Below are positions 43,980 through 52,277 of a stretch of 64,000 nt of DNA, one piece after another. The stretch spans positions 1-64,000 of the forward strand of contig NZ_JAOQJQ010000010.1 of NCBI RefSeq assembly GCF_025566885.1. Direction: 5' to 3'. The notes beneath the pieces are model-generated. The model was not told the origin of the DNA and did no database searches. It worked only from the letters and a program-made list of their open reading frames with translations. The position numbers and the translations under genes were made by a program. This DNA comes from Brotonthovivens ammoniilytica (GTDB lineage: Bacteria > Bacillota > Clostridia > Lachnospirales > Lachnospiraceae). Numbering within the stretch: position 1 is the first letter of the stretch; every line of letters begins with the position of its first letter.

Positions 43980-46637
43980 TTATTTTAAAATAGGCACTTT
44001 TGTAATCCGCCGCCCAAAGGCCTTTGAAACTGCATTCATCACTGCCGGCGCAGACGGAACTGTTGCTACCTCCGAAATTCCTTTTGCTCCAAAAGGTCCT
44101 TCCTCCTCCGGGTCTTCAATGAGAATGATATCATAACGAGGCGTATCTTCTATTTTAGGAAGCCCTAGCTGCCCAAACATTTTCTGAACAGGGTATCCCC
44201 GCTCCACTTCGTAACACTCACTTAAAGCGTATCCAATCCCCATAGAGCAGCTGCCCTCAATCTGACCCTCAATGATATGTGGATTGATGGCTCTCCCCAC
44301 GTCATGGGCAGCGATCATGTGCCTTACTTTCACTGTCTTTTCTGATATTTTTTCCAAAATCACAGCCTGAGCGGTATACGCATAAGTCGGATAATTTCTG
44401 TATGCATCTCCTTTTATCTGCCGTGCCTTTCGGTCAGTAAGAGCATATGTCTCAGGCGCCTGATACTGGTATTGCGCGGATACTGCCAATCCTGGCTTCC
44501 AGTCTTTCTGAATCAAAAGCCTGCACGCCTCTACAACCGCTCTGCCGCTGTTTAACGTCTGACGCTCACTGACCGCTCCGTAATGCTTGTGCGTCCTTTT
44601 AGTATCTCCGTTTATCAGATCTATATCATCTGGACTGCAGATAAGCACCTCACATGCAAGCTGCTTCATAGCCGTACGAAATCCCTGCCCCATATCAATT
44701 CCGGTAACCGCAAGAAGGTATCTGCCTGTTTCTAGGCGTGTGATCTTAGCACCCCCGTCGTCAACGGCTCCTTTGCCAACACCTACATTTTTATATCCAC
44801 AGGCTGCCCCCATAAAAAACTTTCTGTCCGGCCAGTTTTTCTGATATTCTTCCAGCAGTTTTAGGGTCTTAACTTTACAGGCTGCTATGGCATCCTCCAT
44901 ACCCACGCTTTCTTTCAGTACCTGACCGGAAAAAGTCCGATCTCCCGGTTTTAATGCATTTTTCATACGGATATCAAAAACATCTATACCAAGTCTTTTG
45001 GCAGCTTCATCAAGAACAGACTCCATGCTGTTGGCTGCCTGATTAATTCCAAAACCTCTAAAGGCACCTCCCGGCGCATTGTTTGTCCGACAGGCCGTTC
45101 CTGAAGCTCTGCCGTTTAAAATCCGGTAAGGTCCACCGGCAAAAATAAGAGACTGTTCTAAAACTCCAGGTGTCAGCCCCATATATGGACCTCCGTCTGA
45201 TGTAAGCCTTGCATCCAGATAACAGATTGTTCCGTCCTTGTAAAATCCTGCTTCATATTCTGTATGATATGCATGCCTTTTATTTGTCATACCCATAGAT
45301 TCTTCTCTTGATAAAGTAATCCTTACAGAATGCTTTAAAACATATGCAGCTACTGCTGCCGCAGGCTCTATCACCGGATCGCATTTGCTGCCAAAGCCTC
45401 CTCCCAGAGGCGTTGCAGTTACCCGGACCTGTTCGGACGAAAGATTTAGTATTTTAGCGATCATGCCCTGCAGCTCAAAAGGAGACTGAGTACATGTATA
45501 TACATGAATCATTTCATCTGTATAAACTGCTGCTGCCGCTTCCGGCTCCATACAGGCATGTTCTACAAAAGGCATATCAAAAGAATTTTTCACTACAATA
45601 ATTCCCTTTTCCTTCTTAGCTCTTTCCACATCTCCGGTTTCATGAGACATTCTCGCATAAATCTGACCACAGGCAGCTGCCTCATCCATGGAAAACACTC
45701 CAGGCAGCTCTTCAATATCAGGATGAACCTGGCTGGCTGCCGCTCTGGCATGCTCAGGTGTATCTGCCACAACAAGAGCCACGGCATCATAACAAAAACG
45801 TACCTTATCCTTACAGAAAACAGGCTGGTCCATTTCAATTGCCCCGTATCCGTTAAATCCCGGAACATCTTTAGCCGTCAGAACCTTTATAACACCCGGA
45901 AGGCTCTGCACCTTTCGGCAGTCTATATTTCTGATTCTTCCACAGGGCACGCCCGAAAATACAAAGGCTCCATAATAACAATCCGCTATTTCCAGGTCGT
46001 CCGCATAAATCAGCGTCCCATTTGTTTTTTTGATGCCGTCGGTATCCCAGACTGCCTGTCCCACTATATGTTTTGGAACCCATTCCATCCTGGCCCCGTA
46101 CCTGCCTTTTAAAAAACAGGTTCTCTCAAGATCTTCTAAATCATTGTCCTGGTTTTCTTCCGGATACAACATTTCTGCCGCCCGTTTGACTGCTTTTATA
46201 ATTTTTACATAACCGGTGCACCGACAGTAATTATGCTTTAGTCCGGCGCATATTTCATCAAAAGAAGGATGATGGCAGCCATCAAGCAGTGCCTTTACTG
46301 CCAGCAGCATTCCCGGTGTGCAGAAACCACACTGCACAGCCCCCACATCTAAAAAGGCCCTGGCAATGGGATGAATCCCCTCCGGATATTGTTTGCCTTC
46401 TTCTTCTAGTCCCTCTATGGTCAGGATTTCACAGTTGGCTATCTGTTCCATCCTGGTAATACAGGAACGGCGGGGTACACCGTTAATCAGAACGGTGCAT
46501 GCCCCGCAATGCCCTGTAGAGCACCCTTCCTTTGTTCCTTTTAAACAGGCGGTTCTCCGCAGGTACCAAAGCAGCGTATGCTTCGGAGCAATATCAGCAT
46601 GTATCTCCTTATGATTTAATTTAAATGTCAGCTTCAT
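43980..46637 (-). CDS. Single-chain molybdenum hydroxylase (xanthine dehydrogenase-like)
   Basis: The start at 46637 follows AAAGGGTGAG; 885 residues. Residues 1-160 carry two [2Fe-2S] clusters: the plant-type C39, C44, C47 and C59, and the helical 'AVQCGFCTPGM' with 'HNYCRCTGY'. The rest is the molybdopterin-binding subunit ('GGGFGSKCDPVIEPAAAVAAY', 'GGAFRGFGINQA', 'GPFGAKGISEVATVPSAPAV' with the catalytic Glu). No FAD domain is present, as in Desulfovibrio aldehyde oxidoreductase and the Se-dependent xanthine dehydrogenase group of clostridia. The divergent symporter and the PucG-like aminotransferase gene favour a purine substrate. Cofactor-assembly genes are not in the window. Confidence 0.88.
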   Translation of the reverse strand: MKLTFKLNHKEIHADIAPKHTLLWYLRRTACLKGTKEGCSTGHCGACTVLINGVPRRSCITRMEQIANCEILTIEGLEEEGKQYPEGIHPIARAFLDVGAVQCGFCTPGMLLAVKALLDGCHHPSFDEICAGLKHNYCRCTGYVKIIKAVKRAAEMLYPEENQDNDLEDLERTCFLKGRYGARMEWVPKHIVGQAVWDTDGIKKTNGTLIYADDLEIADCYYGAFVFSGVPCGRIRNIDCRKVQSLPGVIKVLTAKDVPGFNGYGAIEMDQPVFCKDKVRFCYDAVALVVADTPEHARAAASQVHPDIEELPGVFSMDEAAACGQIYARMSHETGDVERAKKEKGIIVVKNSFDMPFVEHACMEPEAAAAVYTDEMIHVYTCTQSPFELQGMIAKILNLSSEQVRVTATPLGGGFGSKCDPVIEPAAAVAAYVLKHSVRITLSREESMGMTNKRHAYHTEYEAGFYKDGTICYLDARLTSDGGPYMGLTPGVLEQSLIFAGGPYRILNGRASGTACRTNNAPGGAFRGFGINQAANSMESVLDEAAKRLGIDVFDIRMKNALKPGDRTFSGQVLKESVGMEDAIAACKVKTLKLLEEYQKNWPDRKFFMGAACGYKNVGVGKGAVDDGGAKITRLETGRYLLAVTGIDMGQGFRTAMKQLACEVLICSPDDIDLINGDTKRTHKHYGAVSERQTLNSGRAVVEACRLLIQKDWKPGLAVSAQYQYQAPETYALTDRKARQIKGDAYRNYPTYAYTAQAVILEKISEKTVKVRHMIAAHDVGRAINPHIIEGQIEGSCSMGIGYALSECYEVERGYPVQKMFGQLGLPKIEDTPRYDIILIEDPEEEGPFGAKGISEVATVPSAPAVMNAVSKAFGRRITKVPILK

Positions 46638-46711
46638 GCACTCACCCTTTATTTCCATTCTCAAAACTATCCTGCATTTACCCCCGCAGCAGTCTGAGAA
46701 TTAATTTTCTC

Positions 46712-46765
46712 TTGCACATTTATGATATGTTGTTATAATAAACATGTCAACTGACAAGACAGTTG
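46712..46765 (+). promoter_or_regulatory. Promoter and dyads upstream of the symporter genes
   Basis: A plus-strand promoter has -35 TTGCAC (46712-46717), a 16-nt spacer and -10 TATAAT (46734-46739). Downstream, CAACTG/CAGTTG (46748-46753 with 46760-46765) forms a perfect dyad that overlaps a second one, TGTC-AACT-GACA. These sit at the likely start of transcription, a position suited to a repressor. Confidence 0.65.
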
Positions 46766-46792
46766 TAAATACATTTTAAGGGAGATCATTTT

Positions 46793-47002
46793 ATGAAACT
46801 GAAAAGAGCTGAAAAAATCTGGCTGATCTCAGTCATTATTTTTTTCTTTTTATATAATCTGCCGTTTTTCCCGGCTTATTATCATCCGAAAGCAACAATT
46901 ATACATATGATCCTGACTATTATTCCACTGTGGACCGTGGTTTATTTTGGTCTGTTTAAAATGTGCCGAATCTTTAAATTAAAGAAAAAAGAGGGGGAAT
47001 AA
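46793..47002 (+). CDS. Small two-helix membrane protein beside the symporter
   Basis: The 69-residue protein has two hydrophobic helices ('IWLISVIIFFFLYNLPFF' and 'MILTIIPLWTVVYFGLF') and a Lys-rich C-terminus. It resembles the small YhdT/DUF997-type subunits encoded next to PanF-like sodium symporters. It ends 4 bp before the symporter gene and follows GGGAG, so it is very probably a real, co-translated accessory subunit. Confidence 0.75.
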   Translation: MKLKRAEKIWLISVIIFFFLYNLPFFPAYYHPKATIIHMILTIIPLWTVVYFGLFKMCRIFKLKKKEGE

Positions 47003-47006
47003 CTAC

Positions 47007-48563
47007 ATGCTAAGCAAACACACCCTCTGGATTGTATTTATTTTATATCTCTGTTTTTTATTCTTTATCGCCAGCTTTGGCAGTCTGTTTCAGAGACACA
47101 AAACAAGAAATGCAGAAGACTTTTCCACCAGCGGCGGTACCATCCGCTGGCCCTTTCTTGTTATGACATACATCGCCTCGCTGATGAGCACCTGGGTCTT
47201 TTTTGCCGGCCCCGGCGCATACTATCGTGGCGGTTTCGGATACTGGGCCAGCGAGCTTAGTTTTATCTGTCTTTTTCCAGTCATTGTTCATTTTGTTATG
47301 AACAAAGTATGGATTATTAACCGCAGCCGGCACTACACTACCCCGGCAGACATTTACTATGACCGCTTTAAAAGCCCTGTTCTGAGATTTATTCTGGCTC
47401 TTGTATTTTTAAGTGCTTCTTTTCCAATGGTAACCTCTGTATTAATTGCCATTTCCAAAGCTGCTGAAATCGCAACCGGCGGAAAAATAAATTACCGCTA
47501 TATTCTTTTAATTATCGGAATTGTGATTGTCGCCTATGTTATGATCGGAGGCTTGAAATCAATCGTAATCACGGATACCATCCAGGGGCTTTTGTACATT
47601 GCAATTTTATGGATTATTGTCATTGTCTGTCTGCTGATTGGCTTTAACGGTTCTCTGGGAAATGCGGTCTCCACTGTGTGGGAAAATACCAGCGAATGGT
47701 TTTCTTATCCCGGCCCTGATAACTGGGTCCCCTACAGCGCCCGCCTTGGATACCCCTTATGCTGTGCCATTGGATGGACAATTATGCTGCCTCACGTATT
47801 TATCCGTTCCGGCTACGCTGGCTCTTCCCTGCAGACCCAGCGCAAACTGATGTTTTTAACACCGGTGCTTCAGGTTATTGTATGGAGCGGATGTATGATT
47901 ATCGGTCTTGTTGCTATGGGACTGATGCCGGGTCTTAGCACATCCGAAACAGAATACATTATTCCCTATCTGATACAGAATGTGATTCAGAATATTCATC
48001 CGGCTGCAGCTTTTATTCTGATGATTGGCTTTTTCATTGGTTCCGTATCAGTAGGTGTAACTACCGCAGACTCTTTTCTTCTTGTTTCCGGATCTATTTT
48101 AACAGAAGATATTCTTGTAAATACACTGCATCTGAAACTCAGCGAAAAAGGAAAGCTGACGGCCGTCCGCATTGTAATCGCCTTTATCGGCGTAATTAGT
48201 ATTTTTATGGCATTAAAGCCGCCGGGACTGATTTTCACACTGATTATGTTTGCCAACGCCATTGTTATGCCGCTGTTTCCAATTCTGGTTATCGGCATCT
48301 ACTGGAAACGGGCAACAAAACAGGCTGCTATTATCTCAGCAGCCGTGGGCACCGCACTGGTACTGATGACTTATTTCGTATGGAATCTGGGCGGATCCTG
48401 GTATGGAACCTTTGGTCTTATAGGAAGCACAGTCTGTATGATCTTTTTCAGCCTTATTACAAAACAGAATCCCGCTGACAGCACCGCATTTTACGAGGCT
48501 TTGAAAAAAGGCGAAGAGGAATTTTATGAAACAGAGCCCCGGCAAACTAAGACAGAATCATAA
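47007..48563 (+). CDS. Sodium:solute symporter (SSS) family transporter
   Basis: The 518-residue protein has about thirteen membrane segments. SSS-family features include 'YWASELSFICLFPVIVHFVM', 'IMIGGLKSIVITDTIQGLLY'-type text (VMIGGLKSIVITDTIQG) and 'GVTTADSFLLVSGSILTEDI' with the conserved sodium-site Ser region. It is co-transcribed with a small membrane subunit and divergent from the molybdenum hydroxylase gene, suggesting import of that enzyme's substrate, perhaps a purine. The substrate cannot be read from sequence. Confidence 0.9.
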   Translation: MLSKHTLWIVFILYLCFLFFIASFGSLFQRHKTRNAEDFSTSGGTIRWPFLVMTYIASLMSTWVFFAGPGAYYRGGFGYWASELSFICLFPVIVHFVMNKVWIINRSRHYTTPADIYYDRFKSPVLRFILALVFLSASFPMVTSVLIAISKAAEIATGGKINYRYILLIIGIVIVAYVMIGGLKSIVITDTIQGLLYIAILWIIVIVCLLIGFNGSLGNAVSTVWENTSEWFSYPGPDNWVPYSARLGYPLCCAIGWTIMLPHVFIRSGYAGSSLQTQRKLMFLTPVLQVIVWSGCMIIGLVAMGLMPGLSTSETEYIIPYLIQNVIQNIHPAAAFILMIGFFIGSVSVGVTTADSFLLVSGSILTEDILVNTLHLKLSEKGKLTAVRIVIAFIGVISIFMALKPPGLIFTLIMFANAIVMPLFPILVIGIYWKRATKQAAIISAAVGTALVLMTYFVWNLGGSWYGTFGLIGSTVCMIFFSLITKQNPADSTAFYEALKKGEEEFYETEPRQTKTES

Positions 48564-48572
48564 TCAAATGCA

Positions 48573-48614
48573 AAAGAACAGTATCTTACCCAATAAGTAA
48601 AAGTGCTGTTCTTT
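48573..48614. terminator. Bidirectional terminator after the symporter gene
   Basis: AAAGAACAG (48573-48581) pairs with CTGTTCTTT (48606-48614) over a 24-nt loop that can form further pairs. It lies between the convergent symporter and aminotransferase genes; T runs are modest on both sides. Confidence 0.75.
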
Positions 48615-48629
48615 CTATTTATAATTTTA

Positions 48630-49763
48630 TCATTCTTCCACTGCCTGCAAAAACAGCTCTCTCATACTGTCCTTCAATGAAATCCCAAGTTTTTTCATTG
48701 TCTGATCCAATGCATCAAATACCGCCGTCATTTTATCTTGATAAGCATTATTGCCCATATGTCCAATACGGATTACTTTTCCTTTCAGTTGGTCAAAGGA
48801 ACCCGCCAGCATAATCTGATGATCCTTAAGCATCGTCTTAAGAATGGCCGTATCAGTTGTTCCGTCAGGCACCTCAAATACCGTAACTGTATTGGAAAAA
48901 CCGCTGTTTTGATACAGTTTTAAACCTGCCCCCGTCACTGCCCTCCGGGATGCCTTTGCAATTCTTTCATGTCTTATTAAAATATCTTTATCAGCTGCAA
49001 TTTGTTCTATCGCCTCTCTCAGCCCATAAATGTCGCTGACAGGCATCGTATATGGAAACCATTTCTCCTTGTAATAGTTTTCAAACACTTTCAGATTCGC
49101 ATAAAAAGATGCAATTGGTGTCTTACGGCTGTTGATGGCACGTTTAGCATCCTGGCTGACAGTCACAAAGGTAAGGCCCGGAGGAGCCGAAACCACCTTC
49201 TGAGAGCCTCCGCATAAAATATCTATCTGCGCATCTGTTACAGATAACGGTTCTCCAAAAGCCGTCGAAACCGCATCTGTTATCGTTAAAATACCATATC
49301 TTTTCAGCAGCGGGCAGATAACGGATACATCGTTTAGCATACCGCTTGGCGTATCTCCATGTACAACGGTAGCATATTTAAAATCATGATCCTTTTCCAG
49401 GAACTTTCTCAATTCCTCTGCATTTAAAGTTTCTCTTGTATCGGCCGAATAAATATAGGGATTTCCTCCGTACATAGCCACAAAATCAGCAAATCCTCTT
49501 CCAAAAATTCCATTATCAAGAACAAGAACCCTGTCAGAAGGTTCTGTCAAAGAGGCACAGGCTGCTTCCAGTCCTAAAATTCCCTCTCCGCCTAATATCA
49601 ATGTTTCATTTTCCGTATGGAGCAGCCGGCTGATCAGCTGACAGGTTTCCTGGTAAAATTCCACAAACGTCTCATCCAGATCCGGATTCACAAATTCCCG
49701 GCTGCGGGCGCTGCGTACAGCTTCCGTAACCTCTGTAGGACCCGGGGTCATCATTTTATACAT
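48630..49763 (-). CDS. Class V aminotransferase (alanine/ureidoglycine-glyoxylate type)
   Basis: The 377-residue PLP enzyme starts with 'MTPGPTEVTEAVRSA', has the cofactor Asp region 'ILTITDAVSTAFGEPL' and the Schiff-base Lys in 'CGGSQKVVSAPPGLTF', and ends with 'GKVIRIGHMGNNAYQDKM'. This pattern fits alanine-glyoxylate, serine-glyoxylate and (S)-ureidoglycine-glyoxylate (PucG) aminotransferases. Convergence with the symporter and closeness to the xanthine-dehydrogenase-like gene favour the purine-linked PucG role, but sequence alone does not decide it. Confidence 0.85.
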   Translation of the reverse strand: MYKMMTPGPTEVTEAVRSARSREFVNPDLDETFVEFYQETCQLISRLLHTENETLILGGEGILGLEAACASLTEPSDRVLVLDNGIFGRGFADFVAMYGGNPYIYSADTRETLNAEELRKFLEKDHDFKYATVVHGDTPSGMLNDVSVICPLLKRYGILTITDAVSTAFGEPLSVTDAQIDILCGGSQKVVSAPPGLTFVTVSQDAKRAINSRKTPIASFYANLKVFENYYKEKWFPYTMPVSDIYGLREAIEQIAADKDILIRHERIAKASRRAVTGAGLKLYQNSGFSNTVTVFEVPDGTTDTAILKTMLKDHQIMLAGSFDQLKGKVIRIGHMGNNAYQDKMTAVFDALDQTMKKLGISLKDSMRELFLQAVEE

Positions 49764-49847
49764 ATTTTTATCCTTTCTGAAAGTGACACCTTCTGCTGGG
49801 TATCTTTCTCTTATAAATTACTTTCTGCCTGATTATCTATCAGACTT

Positions 49848-50390
49848 TCATGCTTCTTTCAGGCCAATTCTCTTTGCCGCCGTATTGAGACGCCCCACAA
49901 TGGCCAGGGTAACCACAGCCGCCAGGCCAATCTGCAGCAGATTACCCGGTATGGAAGCTGCCGGTGCAATCCAGTTCCCATAAATAATTCCTTCTGCAAG
50001 ATAATAACCGCCTGCTTTAATCACACATGCCACGGCAATTGCTATCGTATACCAGACAAATTTCTGATGGGAACTTTTTTCGGTAATCCGGCCCACAGCA
50101 AATCCCATAAATCCTACAATCACAAGTGTAAAAGGTGCCCATAAAGTCCAGCCGGACAACAGATCAAAAAGCCCCATTCCAACTCCTCCTGCTATCATTC
50201 CTGTCCTTTTCCCAAAAATAATTGCTCCCACAAACAAAGGAATATTTCCCAGATGAATCAAACCTCCATTGGCCGCAATTGGCAGCCTTATATTGACGCA
50301 GGCAGTAAAGATATATGTCAATGCAACAAAGACTGCTGTTACTGTAATAAATCGAATCTGCTGTATACCTCTCTTTTCTGTTTTTTCCAT
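49848..50390 (-). CDS. ECF transporter S component
   Basis: The 180-residue membrane protein has six hydrophobic segments and the S-component pattern: 'VTAVFVALTYIFTACVNIRLP' near the N-terminus, 'GGLIHLGNIPLFVGAIIFGKRTGMIAGGVGMGLFDLL', and 'ALTYIF'-like Ala-rich helix 1 used to contact EcfT. Members of this COG4684-like group bind vitamins or their precursors; the ligand is unclear. No ECF ATPase or EcfT gene is nearby, so it would use the shared module. No known riboswitch is visible upstream; instead a 157-nt repeat lies 99 bp before the start. Confidence 0.82.
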   Translation of the reverse strand: MEKTEKRGIQQIRFITVTAVFVALTYIFTACVNIRLPIAANGGLIHLGNIPLFVGAIIFGKRTGMIAGGVGMGLFDLLSGWTLWAPFTLVIVGFMGFAVGRITEKSSHQKFVWYTIAIAVACVIKAGGYYLAEGIIYGNWIAPAASIPGNLLQIGLAAVVTLAIVGRLNTAAKRIGLKEA

Positions 50391-50488
50391 TTCACAAGCC
50401 TTCTTTCTTTTGCTGGAACTTATCCTACTCTCAGAATGGCTTATTTCATATATCCACTTTTCCTGTTTTTAACCAGTCCAGTTTATGT

Positions 50489-50645
50489 AAAAAAGAATCC
50501 TGACACGGCAGGATTCTCCGCCTGCGGCGGGTCGCTTTTGCGACATGACTCCATTCCGCCGCAGTGCGATCAAAAGCGGAGCGTTTTTTGCTCTATCGGA
50601 ATCGGTACTTTTCAGCTTTATCACAACACGGTATTTCTTATAGCG
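50489..50645 (-). repeat. Dispersed structured repeat, copy 1
   Basis: This 157-nt segment matches 62633-62790 over its full length. It has nested stems: CTCCGC/GCGGAG (50516-50521 with 50576-50581), CTGCGGCGG/CCGCCGCAG (50522-50530 with 50556-50564) and GTCGC/GCGAC around TTTT (50531-50544). The minus-strand end is a perfect AGAATCCTG/CAGGATTCT hairpin followed by T6, a good intrinsic terminator. The other end touches the T tract of the SRP RNA terminator. AAAAAAGAAT occurs at both borders. It is non-coding; whether it is a mobile element or a functional RNA is unknown. Confidence 0.8.
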
Positions 50646-50646
50646 C

Positions 50647-50673
50647 AAAAAAGAATGTGCCTTGCACATTCTT
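50647..50673 (-). terminator. Terminator of SRP RNA
   Basis: A perfect 10-bp stem, AAGAATGTGC/GCACATTCTT (50651-50660 with 50664-50673), has a 3-nt loop and is followed on the minus strand by T6. It lies 24 bp after the SRP RNA terminal helix. Confidence 0.93.
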
Positions 50674-50696
50674 CACATAAGTCTTTATTCTTTTTA

Positions 50697-50960
50697 CCGA
50701 GCATCCGGCTTTGAGTTAATGGCCACAGACGTTACCTCTACAGTTAACTCAGCCCAGGCACCCTCACGGCACATAGGAGTTTCTGCTTAAGGCTGCTTCA
50801 TTCCTGACCTGACCTGGTTCACAGAGTCCTATTGCGTAAGACCCAAACTTCGACGCCACTTATAGAGGGCAGCTCTGCAGTCAAAAACCCGGGGCCGGAT
50901 ATCACCCCAACTGTAGCGGACTGTTGGTACAGGGCACCGCTAACGCCCCAGCTGCTCGGA
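50697..50960 (-). ncRNA. ffs: Signal recognition particle RNA (large bacterial type)
   Basis: The minus strand contains the conserved SRP RNA tip, ACCAGGTCAGGTCAGGAA then TGAAGCAGCC, the binding site for Ffh. The terminal helix CCGAGC/GCTCGG is formed by the two ends, and an Alu-like part is present. The length of about 264 nt is that of the Bacillus/Clostridium scRNA rather than the 114-nt E. coli form. It starts just after tadA, an order shared with Bacillus subtilis (tadA-scr). Ends are estimated from the helix and promoter. Confidence 0.93.
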
Positions 50961-50966
50961 GATTTA

Positions 50967-50995
50967 AGTATAGCTTTTTTCTGTCTAATTGTCAA
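50967..50995 (-). promoter_or_regulatory. Promoter of SRP RNA inside the 3' end of tadA
   Basis: On the minus strand there is a perfect -35 TTGACA (50990-50995), a 17-nt spacer and -10 TATACT (50967-50972). The -35 box overlaps the last sense codons of tadA (Phe-Asp-Asn). Confidence 0.88.
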
Positions 50996-51476
50996 ATTTT
51001 TCTGTTTCTTTTTTAGCCTTTTTCTTTTCTCTTAATTCTTTAAAAAAACTGCTGAGCATGTCTGAACATATCTCTTCTAAAACGCCGCGTATTACTTCTA
51101 CCTGATGATTAAACTGTCCCATCTGCAGCAAATTCAGCACTGAGCCGCAGCAGCCGGCTTTGGGATTCATACTTCCAATCACAACTTTACTGATTCTAGA
51201 CTGCACCAGCGCTCCGGCGCACATCTGACACGGTTCCAGTGTCACATACATAGTACAGCCTTCCAGCCTCCAGTCCCCCAGTTTCCGGCTGGCTTTCCGG
51301 ATCGCCAAAAGTTCCGCATGAGCCAGCGTATTTTTATCTGTATTCCGGCGGTTATATCCTCTGGCAATAATTTTATCTTCACAGACAATCACACATCCAA
51401 TGGGAACTTCATCAAGCGCCCAGGCTTTTTTTGCCTGCCGGACAGCTTCTTTCATATACTTTTCATGTTTCTCCAT
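50985..51476 (-). CDS. tadA: tRNA adenosine(34) deaminase
   Basis: The 163-residue protein has the deaminase zinc motif: His53-Ala-Glu55 ('AHAELLAIR') and 'PCQMC' with Cys83 and Cys86. 'GCVIVCEDKIIARGYNRRN' precedes it. It converts A34 to inosine in tRNA-Arg(ACG). The basic, Lys-rich C-terminus is usual. The SRP RNA promoter overlaps its end. Confidence 0.95.
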   Translation of the reverse strand: MEKHEKYMKEAVRQAKKAWALDEVPIGCVIVCEDKIIARGYNRRNTDKNTLAHAELLAIRKASRKLGDWRLEGCTMYVTLEPCQMCAGALVQSRISKVVIGSMNPKAGCCGSVLNLLQMGQFNHQVEVIRGVLEEICSDMLSSFFKELREKKKAKKETEKFDN

Positions 51477-51555
51477 AGTATCTCTCTTTCTCGGACATTC
51501 TTTCTATAGTATAATGCAGATATGATCAGAAGTAAATTTGAAAGGATGTGATTTT

Positions 51556-52254
51556 ATGACAATCGGTGGACTGCAAAAAACAACACTGCTTGATTATCCC
51601 GGAAAGATAAGCGCCTGTATTTTTCTTTCCGGCTGTAATTTCTGCTGCCCTTTTTGTCACAACAGTTCTCTGATTCCAAAAAACATTAAAGGTTTATTTT
51701 CTCCTGAAGAAATCCTTTCCCTGCTTGAAAAACGAAAAAGTATTCTGGACGGGGTCTGTATTTCCGGCGGCGAACCTACACTGCAGGAAGATCTTCCCGA
51801 ATTTATCCGTGATATAAAAAAACTTGGATATTTGGTTAAGCTTGACACCAACGGTACCAACCCTAAAATGTTAAGTTTTTTAATATCAGAAAAACTAATA
51901 GATGCGGTGGCTATGGATATTAAAAATTCCAAAGAAAAATATGCCGCAACCTGCGGTATTACAGATCAGGGGCTCCCCTTTCCGGCAATCTTAAGCTCCG
52001 TTGAGCTGTTAAAAAATACAACAGATCTATATATTGAGTTCCGCACTACAGTCATCCGGGAATTTCATCATGCATCTGATTTTAAATCTATCGGAGAATG
52101 GCTTTTAGGAGCTTCACGCTATGTCCTTCAGCCTTTTAAAAGCTCTGACTCCGTCCCGCTCCAAAAACTTCATGCACCTGACTACACAGATTTAAAATAT
52201 TACCAAAAGCTGTGCCAAAACTATATACCTTCGGTAAGCATACGGGGAACTTAA
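51556..52254 (+). CDS. Radical-SAM activating enzyme (anaerobic NrdG/PflA-like)
   Basis: The ATG at 51556 follows AAAGGATG; a TTG upstream is less likely. The 232-residue protein has the radical-SAM motif Cys27-x3-Cys31-x2-Cys34 in 'SGCNFCCPFCHN', preceded by 'GLQKTTLLDYPGKISACIFL'. This start is typical of 'anaerobic ribonucleoside-triphosphate reductase activating' proteins of the YjjW/NrdG type. 'CISGGEPTLQEDL' is the SAM-binding GGEP. It would make a glycyl radical on a partner enzyme, but no glycyl-radical enzyme gene is in the window. The target is unknown. Confidence 0.88.
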   Translation: MTIGGLQKTTLLDYPGKISACIFLSGCNFCCPFCHNSSLIPKNIKGLFSPEEILSLLEKRKSILDGVCISGGEPTLQEDLPEFIRDIKKLGYLVKLDTNGTNPKMLSFLISEKLIDAVAMDIKNSKEKYAATCGITDQGLPFPAILSSVELLKNTTDLYIEFRTTVIREFHHASDFKSIGEWLLGASRYVLQPFKSSDSVPLQKLHAPDYTDLKYYQKLCQNYIPSVSIRGT

Positions 52255-52277
52255 ATTATACCCAGCCGCCGCCCCTT

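Noticed and set aside
45504..46112. 202-codon plus-strand ORF
   Set aside because: It is antisense to the molybdenum hydroxylase; the Cys/His-rich look comes from the opposite strand's codons.
50391..50488. Vitamin riboswitch before the ECF S-component gene
   Set aside because: No TPP, cobalamin, preQ1 or folate riboswitch core could be recognised; the upstream conserved material is the dispersed repeat and SRP RNA.
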